Source: Ruegeria sp. HKCCSA071
GTDB taxonomy: Bacteria; Pseudomonadota; Alphaproteobacteria; Rhodobacterales; Rhodobacteraceae
NCBI RefSeq assembly: GCF_017872555.1
Contig: NZ_JAEDOX010000003.1
Location: 186,001-250,000 of the forward strand
Length of the DNA stretch: 64,000 nt
Direction: 5' to 3'
Position 1 is the stretch's first letter; each line of letters starts with the position of its first letter. This document shows, piece after piece, positions 9,612 to 18,874 of this stretch. The translations under genes were made by a program, and so were the position numbers. The notes beneath the pieces are model-generated. The model ran no database searches. It saw only the letters and a program-made list of their open reading frames with translations, and had not been told where the DNA came from.

Positions 9612-9657
9612 CTGAGCAAACAAACACAAAGGGCCGAGGTAACCCGGCCCTGCTCAG
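9612..9657 (-). promoter_or_regulatory. Stem-loop in the rpsA 5' leader
   Basis: An outer stem CTGAGCA/TGCTCAG (9612-9618, 9651-9657) encloses an inner hairpin GGGCCG/CGGCCC (9631-9650). It lies about 100 bases before the rpsA start and within its predicted 5' leader of roughly 180 bases. On the minus strand the inner hairpin is followed by TTTGTGTTTGTTTG, so it could also act as an attenuator. A regulatory role is inference. Confidence 0.55.
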
Positions 9658-9699
9658 AAACGTCATCCGGACGTTGACCGCCCTTGTATCGACAGCGCG

Positions 9700-9728
9700 C
9701 GTATAGGCTGAATCTTGAACCGGTGCAA
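9700..9728 (-). promoter_or_regulatory. Predicted sigma-70 promoter for rpsA
   Basis: TTGCAC (-35, 9723-9728) and TATACG (-10, 9700-9705) on the minus strand are separated by exactly 17 bases. A second TTGCAC lies directly upstream (9729-9734). The expected transcript start is near 9693, giving a leader of about 180 bases. Confidence 0.75.
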
Positions 9729-10147
9729 GTGCAAAGCCTATGGTGCGCGGCAGCGCGCGCAGGAACTCTTGCCTAACGCTGATCCCCCCGAGCGTCATAG
9801 CAACCTGAACAATAGCGGGTTCTGACTGAAATGGCTTGCACGGTTCGCGTCGGGTCTTCTTTAGGCGGTTTCTCGGTATTGGGACGCGGGACCACATGGT
9901 TGTGTCTTCGAGTGCAGCGCAAGGGTGAAGTGTCTTGAAACACCGCGCGGGACCCGGCACTCAGCTGCCTGTGTCACGAGATGTATCGTGGAGAATTGGA
10001 GTGAGAACAGCAATCCATTCGACCGTTTGTACGATCTGCAACATTTGGCGACGTATCTGAGATTAAACGTTCGGCATTCTTTCCCTAATTTTGCCTTGTC
10101 GGTCGACAAAGCGGTCGACCCGAAACCAGAACCAAAGGGAAAATATC
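9729..10147. other. Intergenic region between divergent rpsA and the YHS-domain gene
   Basis: Apart from the rpsA promoter elements at its low end and the repeated CGGTCGAC motif at 10100-10120, I see no gene. Open frames here are short, overlap one another and have no recognisable products. Confidence 0.5.
10100..10120. repeat. CGGTCGAC repeat pair upstream of the YHS gene
   Basis: CGGTCGAC occurs twice (10100-10107 and 10112-10119), and the same bases form an inverted repeat GGTCGAC-N6-GTCGACC. It ends 28 bases before the start codon. It may be an operator or a leader hairpin. Confidence 0.4.
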
Positions 10148-10624
10148 ATGAAATCTCTCATCTTTACCGCCATGGCAACTGCAATTGCCCTGTCCACCCC
10201 AGCCTTTGCTGCTGACGAAATCAACGTGTCCAACGGCATTTCAGCCGCCGGTGCGCCGCTGGCCGCCCATGGGGTTGATCTGGTTGCACTGGTCAATGAT
10301 GGCAACCCGGTCGAAGGCTTCGCCACTCACTCGTCAACTTATGACGGAGCCTCCTACTATTTCACGTCCGCCGCGAACCGAGAAGCGTTCGAAGCAAACC
10401 CTGCTGCATACCTGCCGCAGCACGGTGGCTTCTGTTCGTTCGGTGTATCGGTCGGCAAGAAGTTTGACGGTGACCCGGATCAATACCTTGTCGCAGACGG
10501 AAAACTGTTTCTTTTCCTGAATGCAGAAACCCGGGCAGCCTTCTTGAAGGATGTTGGCGCCACCGCAAAAACCGCGGATGACCAATGGGCGAATATCAAA
10601 AGCGTCGCCGTGGGCGAACTGTAA
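10148..10624 (+). CDS. YHS-domain periplasmic protein
   Basis: 158-aa exported protein. A signal peptide (MKSLIFTAMATAIALSTPAFA, cleavage near residue 21) is followed by a YHS-type domain with the pattern VDLVAL, YYFTSAANREAFEANPAAYLPQHGGFCS. The single Cys lies in GGFCSFGVS, where YHS proteins usually carry G-Y/F-C. These domains occur in metal-handling and oxidoreductase-linked proteins; the exact role here is not known. A ribosome-binding site (AAAGGGAAA) supports ATG 10148 over an in-frame upstream ATG. It is inserted head-on between cmk and rpsA, which are otherwise adjacent in related genomes, so it may be a local acquisition. Confidence 0.82.
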   Translation: MKSLIFTAMATAIALSTPAFAADEINVSNGISAAGAPLAAHGVDLVALVNDGNPVEGFATHSSTYDGASYYFTSAANREAFEANPAAYLPQHGGFCSFGVSVGKKFDGDPDQYLVADGKLFLFLNAETRAAFLKDVGATAKTADDQWANIKSVAVGEL

Positions 10625-10638
10625 GACCTGACCCGTTT

Positions 10639-10664
10639 GCCCGCGGCGTTAGCGCGTCGCGGGC
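10639..10664 (+). terminator. Possible hairpin terminator between the YHS gene and cmk
   Basis: Stem GCCCGCG/CGCGGGC, 14 bases after the YHS gene stop and overlapping the cmk 3' end. The following AGTTTC is a poor T-run, so it may act only weakly. Confidence 0.4.
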
Positions 10665-11266
10665 AGTTTCACGTTGATCACCTCAACGGCTTTGGCCAAC
10701 GCCGCCTCGATACTCAGATCGGTGGTGTCCAACTGCACAGCATCTTCAGCGGGTTTCATCGGAGCTGTGCTACGCTCAGCATCCCGCGCGTCGCGTTCTC
10801 TGACATCAGCCAGAACCTGTTCACGGGTTACGTCAGCGCCTTTTGCACTAAGCTCCAGAAAACGACGCTCGGCGCGCACTTCTGCACTGGCTGTAACAAA
10901 CAGCTTCACTTCGGCATCCGGACAAATCACCGTGCCAATATCACGACCGTCCAGAACGGCCCCACCTGCCCTGCGGGAAAACGCGCGCTGAAAATCGACC
11001 AAGGCTGCGCGAACCTCTGGAAGAACCGCCACTTTGGAAGCTGCCTGTGCAATCTCGGCGGTGCGCAGATCCCCTTGTTCAAGTTCTTCCGCTGTCAGGG
11101 CCTGCGCGGCTTCTAGCGCGTCAACCCCTTCCAGGGTTCGCCTTCCGACAGCGCGATACAGCAAACCCGTGTCCAGATGGGCAAAGCCGAAATGCGTCGC
11201 CACAGCCTTGGATATTGTGCCCTTGCCCGCAGCCGCTGGTCCGTCAATGGCAACCGTGAAACTCAC
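10649..11266 (-). CDS. cmk: Cytidylate kinase
   Basis: 205-aa cytosolic kinase that phosphorylates CMP and dCMP with ATP. The N-terminus [16 protein letters not shown] is the P-loop, [11 protein letters not shown] follows, and the [12 protein letters not shown] motif for nucleotide binding is intact. The start is GTG 11266, overlapping the aroA stop by four bases (GTGA), so translation is probably coupled to aroA. Length is slightly below the enterobacterial enzyme but normal for this group. Confidence 0.97.
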   Translation of the reverse strand: MSFTVAIDGPAAAGKGTISKAVATHFGFAHLDTGLLYRAVGRRTLEGVDALEAAQALTAEELEQGDLRTAEIAQAASKVAVLPEVRAALVDFQRAFSRRAGGAVLDGRDIGTVICPDAEVKLFVTASAEVRAERRFLELSAKGADVTREQVLADVRERDARDAERSTAPMKPAEDAVQLDTTDLSIEAALAKAVEVINVKLPATR

Positions 11267-12609
11267 GTGCGCTCTACCTTTGCACCCAATGACGCCATCA
11301 AAGGTTCAAATATCGGGAACGACGTCGCGATCGGGCCGCCATCATCCACACTCACGGGGCTCTGTGCCCCCATACCCATCACCATGAACGACATGGCAAT
11401 GCGGTGATCCAGAAAGCTTTCGCAGGTGCCGCCGCCCGGAACGTTGCCGATGCCCAGCCCTTCAACCGACCACCAATCGTCACCCTCGTTGACCGTGACG
11501 CCGTTGGCCCGCAGACCGCGCGCCATGGCATCGATGCGGTCGCTTTCCTTCACCCGGAGTTCCTTTACTCCGCCCATCATCGTGGCGCCCGTGGCGTTTG
11601 CAGCAACCACGGACAAAACGGGATATTCGTCGATCATCGAGGCCGCGCGTTCTGGCGGCACGTCAATGCCCTTCATGTTTGGCGAGTATTTCGCGCGCAG
11701 ATCGGCAACCGGCTCGCCGCCCTCTTCGCGCTCGTTTTCATAGGTCAGATCAGCGCCCATCTCACGCAGGGTCGTAAAGAGGCCCGCGCGTGTGGGGTTC
11801 AAACCGATCCCCGGCACCAAAACATCGGATCCAGGTGTGATCAGTGCCGCGCAAACCGGAAAAGCCGCGCTGGACGGATCGCGCGGTACAGCGATGACCT
11901 GCGGCTTCAGCTCCGGACGACCGGTCAGAGAGATAACACGGCCTTCGTCGGTATCCTCGACGGTGATCTCGGCGCCAAATCCAGCTAGCATCCGTTCGGA
12001 ATGGTCGCGCGTGGCCTCTTTCTCGATCACAACGGTCTTTCCGGGGGCATTCAGACCCGCCAGCAGAACGGCGGATTTCACCTGCGCCGACGGCACCGGA
12101 ACTTCGTATCGCACAGGGGTAGGGTCCGCCGCGCCAACGATGGTCATCGGCAAGCGCCCGCCGGACCGTCCAACCGATTCTGCCCCAAACAGGGCCAGAG
12201 GATCAGTCACCCGGGCCATGGGGCGTTTGTTCAGACTGGCATCACCAGTAAATGTCGCAGTGATCGGAGAGGTCGCCATCGCCCCCATGATCAAGCGCAC
12301 ACCGGTTCCCGAGTTGCCACAGTCGATCACTTGGCCCGGTTCGGCGAAGCCACCGACACCCACGCCGTGCACTGTCCATTCCCCGTTTCCGTGATCTGTG
12401 ACCTCGGCGCCGAAGGCACGCATCGCCTTGGCGGTATCCAGAACGTCTTCGCCCTCGAGCAAACCCGAAATCCGGGTTTCACCCACGGCCATCGCGCCAA
12501 GGATCAGCGACCGGTGCGAAATCGACTTGTCGCCGGGCACCTCTGCCGTGCCGGTCAGCGGGCCGCAGGGATGCGAGGTCATCGGGATGGGCGTGCCGTG
12601 TCCGGACAT
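11263..12609 (-). CDS. aroA: 3-phosphoshikimate 1-carboxyvinyltransferase (EPSP synthase)
   Basis: 448-aa shikimate-pathway enzyme that transfers enolpyruvyl from PEP to shikimate-3-phosphate. Visible blocks are [15 protein letters not shown] (substrate Lys and Arg), [38 protein letters not shown] and the C-terminal [17 protein letters not shown] loop with Gly in the glyphosate-contact region suggests a member of the alphaproteobacterial branch, though insensitivity cannot be judged from this alone. The frame runs 53 codons further upstream, but GGAG precedes ATG 12609 and the product then begins [10 protein letters not shown]. It is coupled to cmk downstream. Confidence 0.97.
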   Translation of the reverse strand: MSGHGTPIPMTSHPCGPLTGTAEVPGDKSISHRSLILGAMAVGETRISGLLEGEDVLDTAKAMRAFGAEVTDHGNGEWTVHGVGVGGFAEPGQVIDCGNSGTGVRLIMGAMATSPITATFTGDASLNKRPMARVTDPLALFGAESVGRSGGRLPMTIVGAADPTPVRYEVPVPSAQVKSAVLLAGLNAPGKTVVIEKEATRDHSERMLAGFGAEITVEDTDEGRVISLTGRPELKPQVIAVPRDPSSAAFPVCAALITPGSDVLVPGIGLNPTRAGLFTTLREMGADLTYENEREEGGEPVADLRAKYSPNMKGIDVPPERAASMIDEYPVLSVVAANATGATMMGGVKELRVKESDRIDAMARGLRANGVTVNEGDDWWSVEGLGIGNVPGGGTCESFLDHRIAMSFMVMGMGAQSPVSVDDGGPIATSFPIFEPLMASLGAKVERT

Positions 12610-12677
12610 GAGGGCTCCTTTTGCGCTATCAGTGCTCAAGCCGATTAGCGAATTGACGCCCGTTGGTCCAGCGGCAA

Positions 12678-13388
12678 TCAGCCTTTGCGTCGGAAGGTCA
12701 GGTAATGAGGTGTCCGACCCTCGCGCAGCGCCTTCTGTTCGTATCGCGTCGAGATCCAGTCGTCCCACGGTTCACGCCAGTCAGAAGGACGTTCCGCCAG
12801 CCATTCAAACCCGGTGCGCGGAACCTCTTCCAATGTCTGACGCACGTAATCGGGAATGTCAGTTGCAACCCGGAAGATCGCCCCGGGTTTCAGCACCTTT
12901 GCCAGTGGCTCAAGATGTTCCGGCGTCACAAAACGGCGGCGATGATGCCGCGTTTTAGGCCAGGGATCGGGGTATAGCAGGAACGCGCGCGAAATGCAGG
13001 CCTCTGGCAGCACGTCGAACAGGTCGCGCGCATCTCCGGGGTGCACGGCAAGGTTGTCTACACCTGCCTGACGGATTTTGCCTAGCAGCATGGCAACACC
13101 GTTGATGTAAGGCTCGGCCCCGATGATGCCAATGCCAGGATTGTTTTGCGCCTGGTGCACTAAATGCTCACCACCGCCAAAGCCGACTTCCAACCAAACC
13201 GACCTGCCGCCGAATAGACCGTCCAGGTCTAGCGGCCTGCGTTCAGGGTTAGTGTCCCAGTCCACAGCGCCGGGCGACAAGGCCACCAGATCTTCGTTCA
13301 GATAGGTCTTTTGACTGGGCTTCAGGGTCTTGCCCTTGAAGCGGCCATAAAAGTTTCTGCGCGGGCGTTGTGGGGTCTCGGTGCTCAT
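12678..13388 (-). CDS. trmB: tRNA (guanine-N7-)-methyltransferase
   Basis: 236-aa SAM-dependent enzyme that makes m7G46 in the tRNA variable loop. It shows [13 protein letters not shown] (SAM-binding motif I), [10 protein letters not shown], and the family hallmark [16 protein letters not shown], followed by TDIPDYV. Candidate starts are ATG 13388 ([12 protein letters not shown]) and ATG 13400 (MATVMSTE); neither has a strong ribosome-binding site and I chose the shorter. It sits between metK and aroA on the same strand, with the metK terminator just upstream. Confidence 0.95.
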   Translation of the reverse strand: MSTETPQRPRRNFYGRFKGKTLKPSQKTYLNEDLVALSPGAVDWDTNPERRPLDLDGLFGGRSVWLEVGFGGGEHLVHQAQNNPGIGIIGAEPYINGVAMLLGKIRQAGVDNLAVHPGDARDLFDVLPEACISRAFLLYPDPWPKTRHHRRRFVTPEHLEPLAKVLKPGAIFRVATDIPDYVRQTLEEVPRTGFEWLAERPSDWREPWDDWISTRYEQKALREGRTPHYLTFRRKG

Positions 13389-13445
13389 GACGGTGGCCAT
13401 ACTGCGCAGCGGAGTACGTTGCAAGAGCGTGCACTGCCCCAAAGA

Positions 13446-13472
13446 AAAAGCGCGCCCATGAAGGCGCGCTTT
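13446..13472 (-). terminator. Terminator after metK
   Basis: Ten-bp stem AAAGCGCGCC/GGCGCGCTTT with a 6-base loop. On the minus strand it runs into TTTTTCTTT. It lies 12 bases past the metK stop. Confidence 0.92.
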
Positions 13473-13484
13473 GGATTTTTCAGA

Positions 13485-14666
13485 TCAAACTGCGGATTTC
13501 AGCGCGTCGACCAGATCAGTGCGTTCCCAGCTAAAACCGCCATCTGCATCCGGTTCGCGGCCAAAGTGACCGTAAGCCGCTGTACGCTGGTAGATCGGCT
13601 TGTTCAGTTGAAGGTGCTGGCGAATGCCACGCGGCGTCAGATCCATGATCTGACCAACTGCTTTTTCGATCGCCGCATCTGCAATCTGACCCGTGCCATG
13701 CGTGTCTGCGTAAATCGAAAGCGGCTTCGATACGCCAATGGCATAGCTCAACTGAATAGTACAGCGCTCGGCCATACCTGCGGCTACGACGTTTTTCGCC
13801 AGGTAGCGCGCAGCATAGGCCGCCGAACGGTCAACCTTGGTCGGGTCTTTGCCCGAGAAAGCACCGCCACCATGCGGGGCTGCGCCACCATAGGTATCCA
13901 CGATGATCTTACGACCGGTCAGACCCGCGTCGCCATCCGGCCCGCCAATAACGAATTTGCCGGTCGGGTTGACGTGCCATTCGGTTTCGGCCGACAGCCA
14001 GCCTTCGGGCAGAGTTTCACGGATATAGGGTTCAACGATGGCGCGGATATCATCCGACGTCAGAGCCTCGTCCAGATGCTGCGTCGACAGAACAATCGAG
14101 CTGACGCCGACCGGTTTGCCGTCTTGATAAACGACAGACAACTGAGATTTCGCATCCGGCCCCAGTGCAGGCTCGGTGCCGTTCTTGCGCACTTCGGCCA
14201 GACGCCGCAGGATTGCGTGCGAATACTGGATCGGTGCAGGCATAAGCGCAGGCGTTTCTGTTGTGGCAAAGCCAAACATGATACCCTGGTCGCCAGCGCC
14301 TTCGTCCTTGTTGTCTGCGGCATCCACACCCTGCGCGATATGGGCGGATTGTTCGTGCAGAAGGTTCGTCACCTCGACGGTTTCGTGGTGGAACTTGTCC
14401 TGCTCGTATCCGATGTCTTTCACGCACTCGCGCGCAATTTCGTCGATGCGGCCCATGTAGTCGTGCAGTTTGTCCTTGTCCGACAGACCAACTTCGCCAC
14501 CGATGACGATGCGGTTGGTCGTGGCAAAGGTTTCGCAAGCCACGCGCGCCTCAGGCTCTTCGTTCAGAAATGCATCAAGGACAGCATCCGAGATACGGTC
14601 ACAGACCTTATCCGGGTGCCCTTCAGAAACGGATTCCGAAGTAAAAGTATAGTTATGTCGGGACAT
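13485..14666 (-). CDS. metK: S-adenosylmethionine synthase
   Basis: 393-aa enzyme that makes S-adenosylmethionine from methionine and ATP. It has the signature [16 protein letters not shown] at the N-terminus, [12 protein letters not shown] in the middle, [15 protein letters not shown] (P-loop-like, binding phosphates) and conserved C-terminal elements. Length is normal. The ribosome-binding GGAG lies 7 bases before ATG 14666 and forms part of a SAM/SAH riboswitch, so translation should fall when SAM is plentiful. It is transcribed alone, judging by the terminator behind it. Confidence 0.98.
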   Translation of the reverse strand: MSRHNYTFTSESVSEGHPDKVCDRISDAVLDAFLNEEPEARVACETFATTNRIVIGGEVGLSDKDKLHDYMGRIDEIARECVKDIGYEQDKFHHETVEVTNLLHEQSAHIAQGVDAADNKDEGAGDQGIMFGFATTETPALMPAPIQYSHAILRRLAEVRKNGTEPALGPDAKSQLSVVYQDGKPVGVSSIVLSTQHLDEALTSDDIRAIVEPYIRETLPEGWLSAETEWHVNPTGKFVIGGPDGDAGLTGRKIIVDTYGGAAPHGGGAFSGKDPTKVDRSAAYAARYLAKNVVAAGMAERCTIQLSYAIGVSKPLSIYADTHGTGQIADAAIEKAVGQIMDLTPRGIRQHLQLNKPIYQRTAAYGHFGREPDADGGFSWERTDLVDALKSAV

Positions 14667-14670
14667 AAAT

Positions 14671-14716
14671 GTGCTCCATTAAGGTTTCTCCGCCACGCCA
14701 GGAAGCCGTTGTGGCA
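14671..14716 (-). promoter_or_regulatory. SAM/SAH riboswitch controlling metK
   Basis: On the minus strand the leader reads GCCACAACGGCTTCC, TGGC, GTGGC, then TGGAGCA just before metK. GCCAC (14715-14711) pairs with GTGGC (14696-14692) to form the single hairpin. GCTTC in its loop can pair with GGAGC (14673-14677) to form the pseudoknot that hides the Shine-Dalgarno. This matches the compact SAM/SAH aptamer known from Rhodobacterales metK leaders, including its ACAACGGCTTCCTGGCGTG core. Ligand binding would block ribosome access and lower SAM synthesis. Confidence 0.95.
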
Positions 14717-14750
14717 GACCACAGACGCATACGCCTGCCCAAAGTTGGGG

Positions 14751-16265
14751 TCAATCTCTAATTGCCCGGTCGCCGCGGATACCAAACAGCGCCATTGCCA
14801 AAATAAACAGTAGGACAACAACGACCGGACTGTCCCCGATACGAGCATAAGTCGTGCGACGGTGTGGTTGCGGCAGCACGGCGTCCACATATCCCGCCTC
14901 ACCCAGAGCCAATGACGCAGTCACCCGACCCAATGGGTCAATCACGGCCGATACACCGGTATTGGCCGAACGGATCATCGGCAAGCCCTGCTCGATTGCC
15001 CTCATCCGGGCTTGCACCAGGTGTTGAAACGGTCCCGACCGCGTACCAAACCAGGCGTCATTTGTGATCTGCAATAAGAAGTCAGCCCGACCCGGCGCGC
15101 CATTCACATCTTGCGGAAAAATGGCTTCGTAGCAAATCAGGGGCAATGCGTTTCCAAGCTTGCCGAGGTCCAACCGGGAGGGGCCCGGCCCCGCGCTGAA
15201 CCCGTGCCCGGTTGTGGCCGCCAGACCACTGACCCCGAAACGCCCCATCAGATCACCCAACGGGACGTATTCACCGAAAGGCGCCAAGTGGTGTTTGTCA
15301 TACAACCCTGCCTGACGCCCGGTTTCATCCAGATAGACCAGCGAGTTGAAGATCCTCGAGCCTTCTGCACGCTGAATCCCCAATATCACCGGCACACCCT
15401 GCGCGGCATCCGCAACAGTCGACAGAAACGGTTGCGCGCTACCCAACCACGCTGGAACTGCGGTCTCGGGCCAGACAATCAGGTCGGGTCTAGGAAAAGC
15501 TGCGGTATATTCAACCTGACGCGCGAAAAACAAAGGCGCATATGCCGGATCCCATTTTTGGTGCTGAGGTGCATTCGGCTGGACCACGCGAACCAGATGC
15601 GAACTACCCTGAACGACGGGTCGCATCGACCCATAAGTAATCGCCATCACCGCCATCGCAACAGTAAAACCCAGGGTCCGCGCCAAACCGTTCAAGGGTT
15701 TGTCCTGCACCAATGCCGCGCCAATTGGTAACGTTGCGGCAAAGGTCAGCGCGTTCAACCCATACGGCCCAACCAGAGACAGCACCTGAGCCACCGGTGT
15801 ATCCACCCAGATCTGCGCGACGCCAGCCCATGGAAAGCCAGTCAGCACATATCCACGCGCCACCTCGGCCAGGGACAAGACTGCAACCAGTAATATGCCC
15901 TGACGAATGGGCGTCGCACCAATTCTGCGCGACAGGCCAAAGGCGGCAGCCCAGAACAAGGCCAGTCCGCCCGCCAAGAACACCAACGCAAACGGGGCCA
16001 TCCAGGCATGGCGTTCAGCATCCACCTGGAACGGTTCAATGATCCAGCCGAGGGCATGGGCAAAATAGCCGGTCGCGAAGGCCCAGCCGACCCAGGCCGC
16101 CCGGCCTCGGGTTTCGCTGGTAAGGAAGATCGGCACAATCAGGACCAGAGCCAAAACGGTTGCGCCCCAATACAGATGAGGCGCCTGACCAAAAGCGCCT
16201 ACCCCGCCAAGGGCGGCGGCGGCCAGCAATCTCAACGATAATGGCCATCCCCGCACTGGGGTCAT
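14751..16265 (-). CDS. lnt: Apolipoprotein N-acyltransferase
   Basis: 504-aa inner-membrane enzyme that adds the third acyl chain to lipoproteins. About six hydrophobic segments occupy residues 8-205. A periplasmic nitrilase-like domain then carries the catalytic Glu (VWPETAVPA), Lys (YDKHHLAPFGEYVP) and Cys (PLICYEAIFP), and a last membrane segment lies near the C-terminus (VVVVLLFILAMALFG). Length and layout fit Lnt. ATG 16265 overlaps the stop of the upstream corC gene (ATGA), so the two are translationally coupled, as in many Proteobacteria. Confidence 0.97.
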   Translation of the reverse strand: MTPVRGWPLSLRLLAAAALGGVGAFGQAPHLYWGATVLALVLIVPIFLTSETRGRAAWVGWAFATGYFAHALGWIIEPFQVDAERHAWMAPFALVFLAGGLALFWAAAFGLSRRIGATPIRQGILLVAVLSLAEVARGYVLTGFPWAGVAQIWVDTPVAQVLSLVGPYGLNALTFAATLPIGAALVQDKPLNGLARTLGFTVAMAVMAITYGSMRPVVQGSSHLVRVVQPNAPQHQKWDPAYAPLFFARQVEYTAAFPRPDLIVWPETAVPAWLGSAQPFLSTVADAAQGVPVILGIQRAEGSRIFNSLVYLDETGRQAGLYDKHHLAPFGEYVPLGDLMGRFGVSGLAATTGHGFSAGPGPSRLDLGKLGNALPLICYEAIFPQDVNGAPGRADFLLQITNDAWFGTRSGPFQHLVQARMRAIEQGLPMIRSANTGVSAVIDPLGRVTASLALGEAGYVDAVLPQPHRRTTYARIGDSPVVVVLLFILAMALFGIRGDRAIRD

Positions 16266-17149
16266 GCAGCAACGCCCGGCAGCATGACGCGCAGCCGTTT
16301 GATACGGCGTGGATCGGCTTCGATCACTTCGAATTCCGGGCCCTCTGGGTGAATGACAACCTCACCCCGCGCCGGAACGCGGCCAGAGAGCATAAAGACA
16401 AGCCCGCCCAGAGTATCGATTTCCTCTTCGTCGACGTCTTCATGACTGGTCAGAGACCGGCCAATCTCGGCCTCAAAGTCTTCGAGCGGCACACGCGCCT
16501 GTACCACATAGCATCCGGGCTTTTCCTGCACCCAAAGCTGGTCTTCATCCGCATCGTGCTCGTCAGCGATTTCGCCGACGACCTGCTCGATCAGGTCTTC
16601 GATCGTCAGCAGACCATCAACGCCGCCATATTCATCAATCACCAATGCCATGTGACGCCGCTCGGTTTGCATCTTGGTCAACAAGACGCCGATCGGCATG
16701 GATGGCGGCACGAACAAAAGCGTCCGAAGCATAGAGGTCAGATCAAACTCTTTACCCCCACCGTTGAAACCGTGGGTCAGGGCAAAATCCTTGAGATGAA
16801 CAAAGCCAAGCGGTGTATCCAAGGTTCCCTCATAGACCGGAATCCTCGACATACCACTGCTCCGGAAAACATCCGCCAGTTCATCTTTTGTGATCGTTGA
16901 AGGAACCGAGACAATTTCAGCGGTAGGGATGGCAACGTCCTCAACGCGCATCCGACGCAGGTTAATCATCCCGCGTGGCTGCGCCACAGCCGCGTTTTGT
17001 CCGTTCACCGACTGGTCCGGTTGAGTATCTTCGCTCGAAAACACATCAAGGATTCGAGAAAACAGACCGGTTTTCTCTTCCGTTTCAGTACTGCTGTCCT
17101 GAGGTTGCGCGCTTTGCGCCGCCCTAGAACTGCCTTCTATATCGCCCAT
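16262..17149 (-). CDS. corC: CBS-domain protein of the CorC/HlyC family
   Basis: 295-aa cytosolic protein linked to magnesium/cobalt efflux. Two CBS domains (about residues 75-200) are visible through IPTAEIVSVPS, IPVYEGTLDTPLGFVHLKD and the segment leading to VIDEYGGVDGLLTIEDLIEQVVGEI. A CorC_HlyC transporter-associated domain follows, with PEFEVIEADPRRIKRLRV near the end. The frame also has an ATG at 17185, directly after the ybeY stop (TAATG), but those extra 12 residues look unlike the family; I chose MGDIEGSS at 17149 with moderate certainty. It belongs to the phoH-ybeY-corC-lnt run typical of Proteobacteria. Confidence 0.92.
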   Translation of the reverse strand: MGDIEGSSRAAQSAQPQDSSTETEEKTGLFSRILDVFSSEDTQPDQSVNGQNAAVAQPRGMINLRRMRVEDVAIPTAEIVSVPSTITKDELADVFRSSGMSRIPVYEGTLDTPLGFVHLKDFALTHGFNGGGKEFDLTSMLRTLLFVPPSMPIGVLLTKMQTERRHMALVIDEYGGVDGLLTIEDLIEQVVGEIADEHDADEDQLWVQEKPGCYVVQARVPLEDFEAEIGRSLTSHEDVDEEEIDTLGGLVFMLSGRVPARGEVVIHPEGPEFEVIEADPRRIKRLRVMLPGVAA

Positions 17150-17184
17150 TACCTTGTTCCAACTGATCGGGTCTTGAACCCACA

Positions 17185-17679
17185 TTATACCTTATATGGG
17201 TCATCAATACCCAATTTGCCAAGTATCTTGACCTCAATCCCTTCCATCAAGGTGGCATCGGGGTCACGAATGTGATCATAACCCAGCAAATGCAACGTTC
17301 CGTGAACAAGCAAATGGGTCACGTGATCGTTCATTGCCTTGTTGGCCTCAGCCGCCTCGCGGACGCAGGTGTCATAGGAAATCGCAATATCACCCAGAAC
17401 AATCTCACCGGTAAAATCAGGCTCTGGCAGGCGTGGTGTTTGCCCTGGCTCGTCCGGAGCCAGGTCTTCCGCAGGCCAGCTCAACACATTGGTGGGCGTC
17501 GGTTTGCCGCGAAATTCTGCGTTCAGTTCTGAAATCCGCGCGTCGTTGCACGCCAATATACTGACTTCGCACTGTTCCGGCGCCAGTCCGCAATGGGCCA
17601 GAACGGCGTCAATCGACTTTTGTGACAAGACCTCCAGGTCTTGCCACCTTTCGTCTTCGAAAATGAGATCCAGGGTCAT
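17185..17679 (-). CDS. ybeY: Endoribonuclease YbeY
   Basis: 164-aa metal-dependent RNase for 16S rRNA maturation and 70S quality control. The zinc site H-x3-H-x5-H is plain in LLVHGTLHLLGYDH. LSWPAEDL and GDIAISYDTC blocks match the family. ATG 17679 (MTLDLIFED) is preferred; an in-frame TTG at 17691 has GAGG before it and cannot be excluded. It lies between phoH and corC, the usual order. Confidence 0.96.
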   Translation of the reverse strand: MTLDLIFEDERWQDLEVLSQKSIDAVLAHCGLAPEQCEVSILACNDARISELNAEFRGKPTPTNVLSWPAEDLAPDEPGQTPRLPEPDFTGEIVLGDIAISYDTCVREAAEANKAMNDHVTHLLVHGTLHLLGYDHIRDPDATLMEGIEVKILGKLGIDDPYKV

Positions 17680-17715
17680 CTTCCCGCGCAACAGCCTCGT
17701 TAACGGGCTATGTGC

Positions 17716-18738
17716 TCACGTGGTTTCACGGCCCGCATCGGCCTCATACGCCTCGATGATCGCGGCGACAAGCGGGTGACGCACCACGTCTTTTGAGGTG
17801 AAGTAGTTGAAACTGATATTCGGGATCGTTTTCAACAACCTCTCAGCATCCGCCAGGCCCGATTGAACGCCACGCGGCAAATCGACCTGTGACCGGTCGC
17901 CGGTGATGACCATGCGGCTTCCTTCACCCAGACGGGTCAGAAACATCTTCATCTGCATCGTGGTGGCGTTTTGCGCTTCATCCAGAACAACAAATGCGTT
18001 GGCCAGCGTACGACCACGCATAAAGGCCAGCGGAGCGATTTCGATTCGTTTCTCTTCGATCAGTTTGGCCAACTGTTTTCCGGGCAGAAAATCGTTCAAC
18101 GCGTCATAAAGCGGTTGCATGTAAGGGTCGACCTTGTCCTTCATGTCACCCGGCAAATAACCCAGTTTTTCGCCCGCCTCGACCGCCGGACGGCTCAGGA
18201 TGATTCGATCCACATGTCCGCCGATGAACATCGAAACCCCGACCGCCACTGCCAGATAGGTCTTACCCGTCCCCGCGGGACCAATTCCAAAGGCCAGCTC
18301 ATTGTTGAACAGTGACTGGACATAGGCTTTCTGGGCGTCGGTGCGCGGTTCAACCAGCTTCTTGCGGGTCTTGATCTCGACCGAACCGCCCTTGAACATT
18401 TCAAGCTGGTCGCCATCCCGGCTTCCGGTTCCCTGTTCCGAAACACCCATCCTCAACTCGCGATCGACGTCTGCGGCCTCAACCTCGCGCCCACCTTCAA
18501 GCCGTGTATACAGCGATTGAAGTACCTCAACCGCCTGTTTCTGAGCATCTTCATCGCCCATCACAACAAGCTGATTGCCGCGGCGCACAATCTGGACCGA
18601 AAGCTTTGTTTCGATCTCGGCCAGATTGCGGTCATATTCACCGCACAGGTCAATCAGCAATCGGTTGTCGGGAAATTCTACGAACGCCTCGTGTTGGGGC
18701 ATTTCATCTTGCGGTGGGGTCAGGGCACCGATGGCCAA
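17716..18738 (-). CDS. phoH: PhoH-family ATPase
   Basis: 340-aa cytosolic P-loop ATPase of the PhoH/YbeZ type, thought to act with YbeY on RNA. An N-terminal KH-like region (FPDNRLLIDLCGEYDRNLAEIE) precedes the ATPase domain, which has Walker A GPAGTGKTYLAV, Walker B FVVLDEAQNAT and ITGDRSQVDLP. The start is a TTG at 18738, chosen because CAGGAG lies 5-6 bases before it and the product then begins AIGALTPP; 20 further codons are open upstream. It leads the phoH-ybeY-corC-lnt series. Confidence 0.95.
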   Translation of the reverse strand: MAIGALTPPQDEMPQHEAFVEFPDNRLLIDLCGEYDRNLAEIETKLSVQIVRRGNQLVVMGDEDAQKQAVEVLQSLYTRLEGGREVEAADVDRELRMGVSEQGTGSRDGDQLEMFKGGSVEIKTRKKLVEPRTDAQKAYVQSLFNNELAFGIGPAGTGKTYLAVAVGVSMFIGGHVDRIILSRPAVEAGEKLGYLPGDMKDKVDPYMQPLYDALNDFLPGKQLAKLIEEKRIEIAPLAFMRGRTLANAFVVLDEAQNATTMQMKMFLTRLGEGSRMVITGDRSQVDLPRGVQSGLADAERLLKTIPNISFNYFTSKDVVRHPLVAAIIEAYEADAGRETT

Positions 18739-18874
18739 TCCGCTCTCCTGTCTTGGCTGTTCACCCCGAGCGTAGACAACAAATCTTGGTAGGCGCAAGC
18801 CACAGTTTCAAAAATAAATGCTGAGATGTCATAACAGCCGATTTAATGGTGATCGGTTGCCGATTGGATGTACA

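Noticed and set aside
7757..9706. 649-codon open frame on the plus strand opposite rpsA
   Set aside because: It is the antisense shadow of the six S1 repeats of rpsA, shows no family of its own, and rpsA is certain.
11600..12609. Glyphosate-insensitive EPSP synthase
   Set aside because: The GNSGTG region could suggest it, but without an alignment of the critical Ala/Gly position I cannot judge.
13311..14813. 500-codon open frame on the plus strand opposite metK and its riboswitch
   Set aside because: metK and its riboswitch are certain on the other strand; the frame is an antisense shadow created by GC-rich codon bias.
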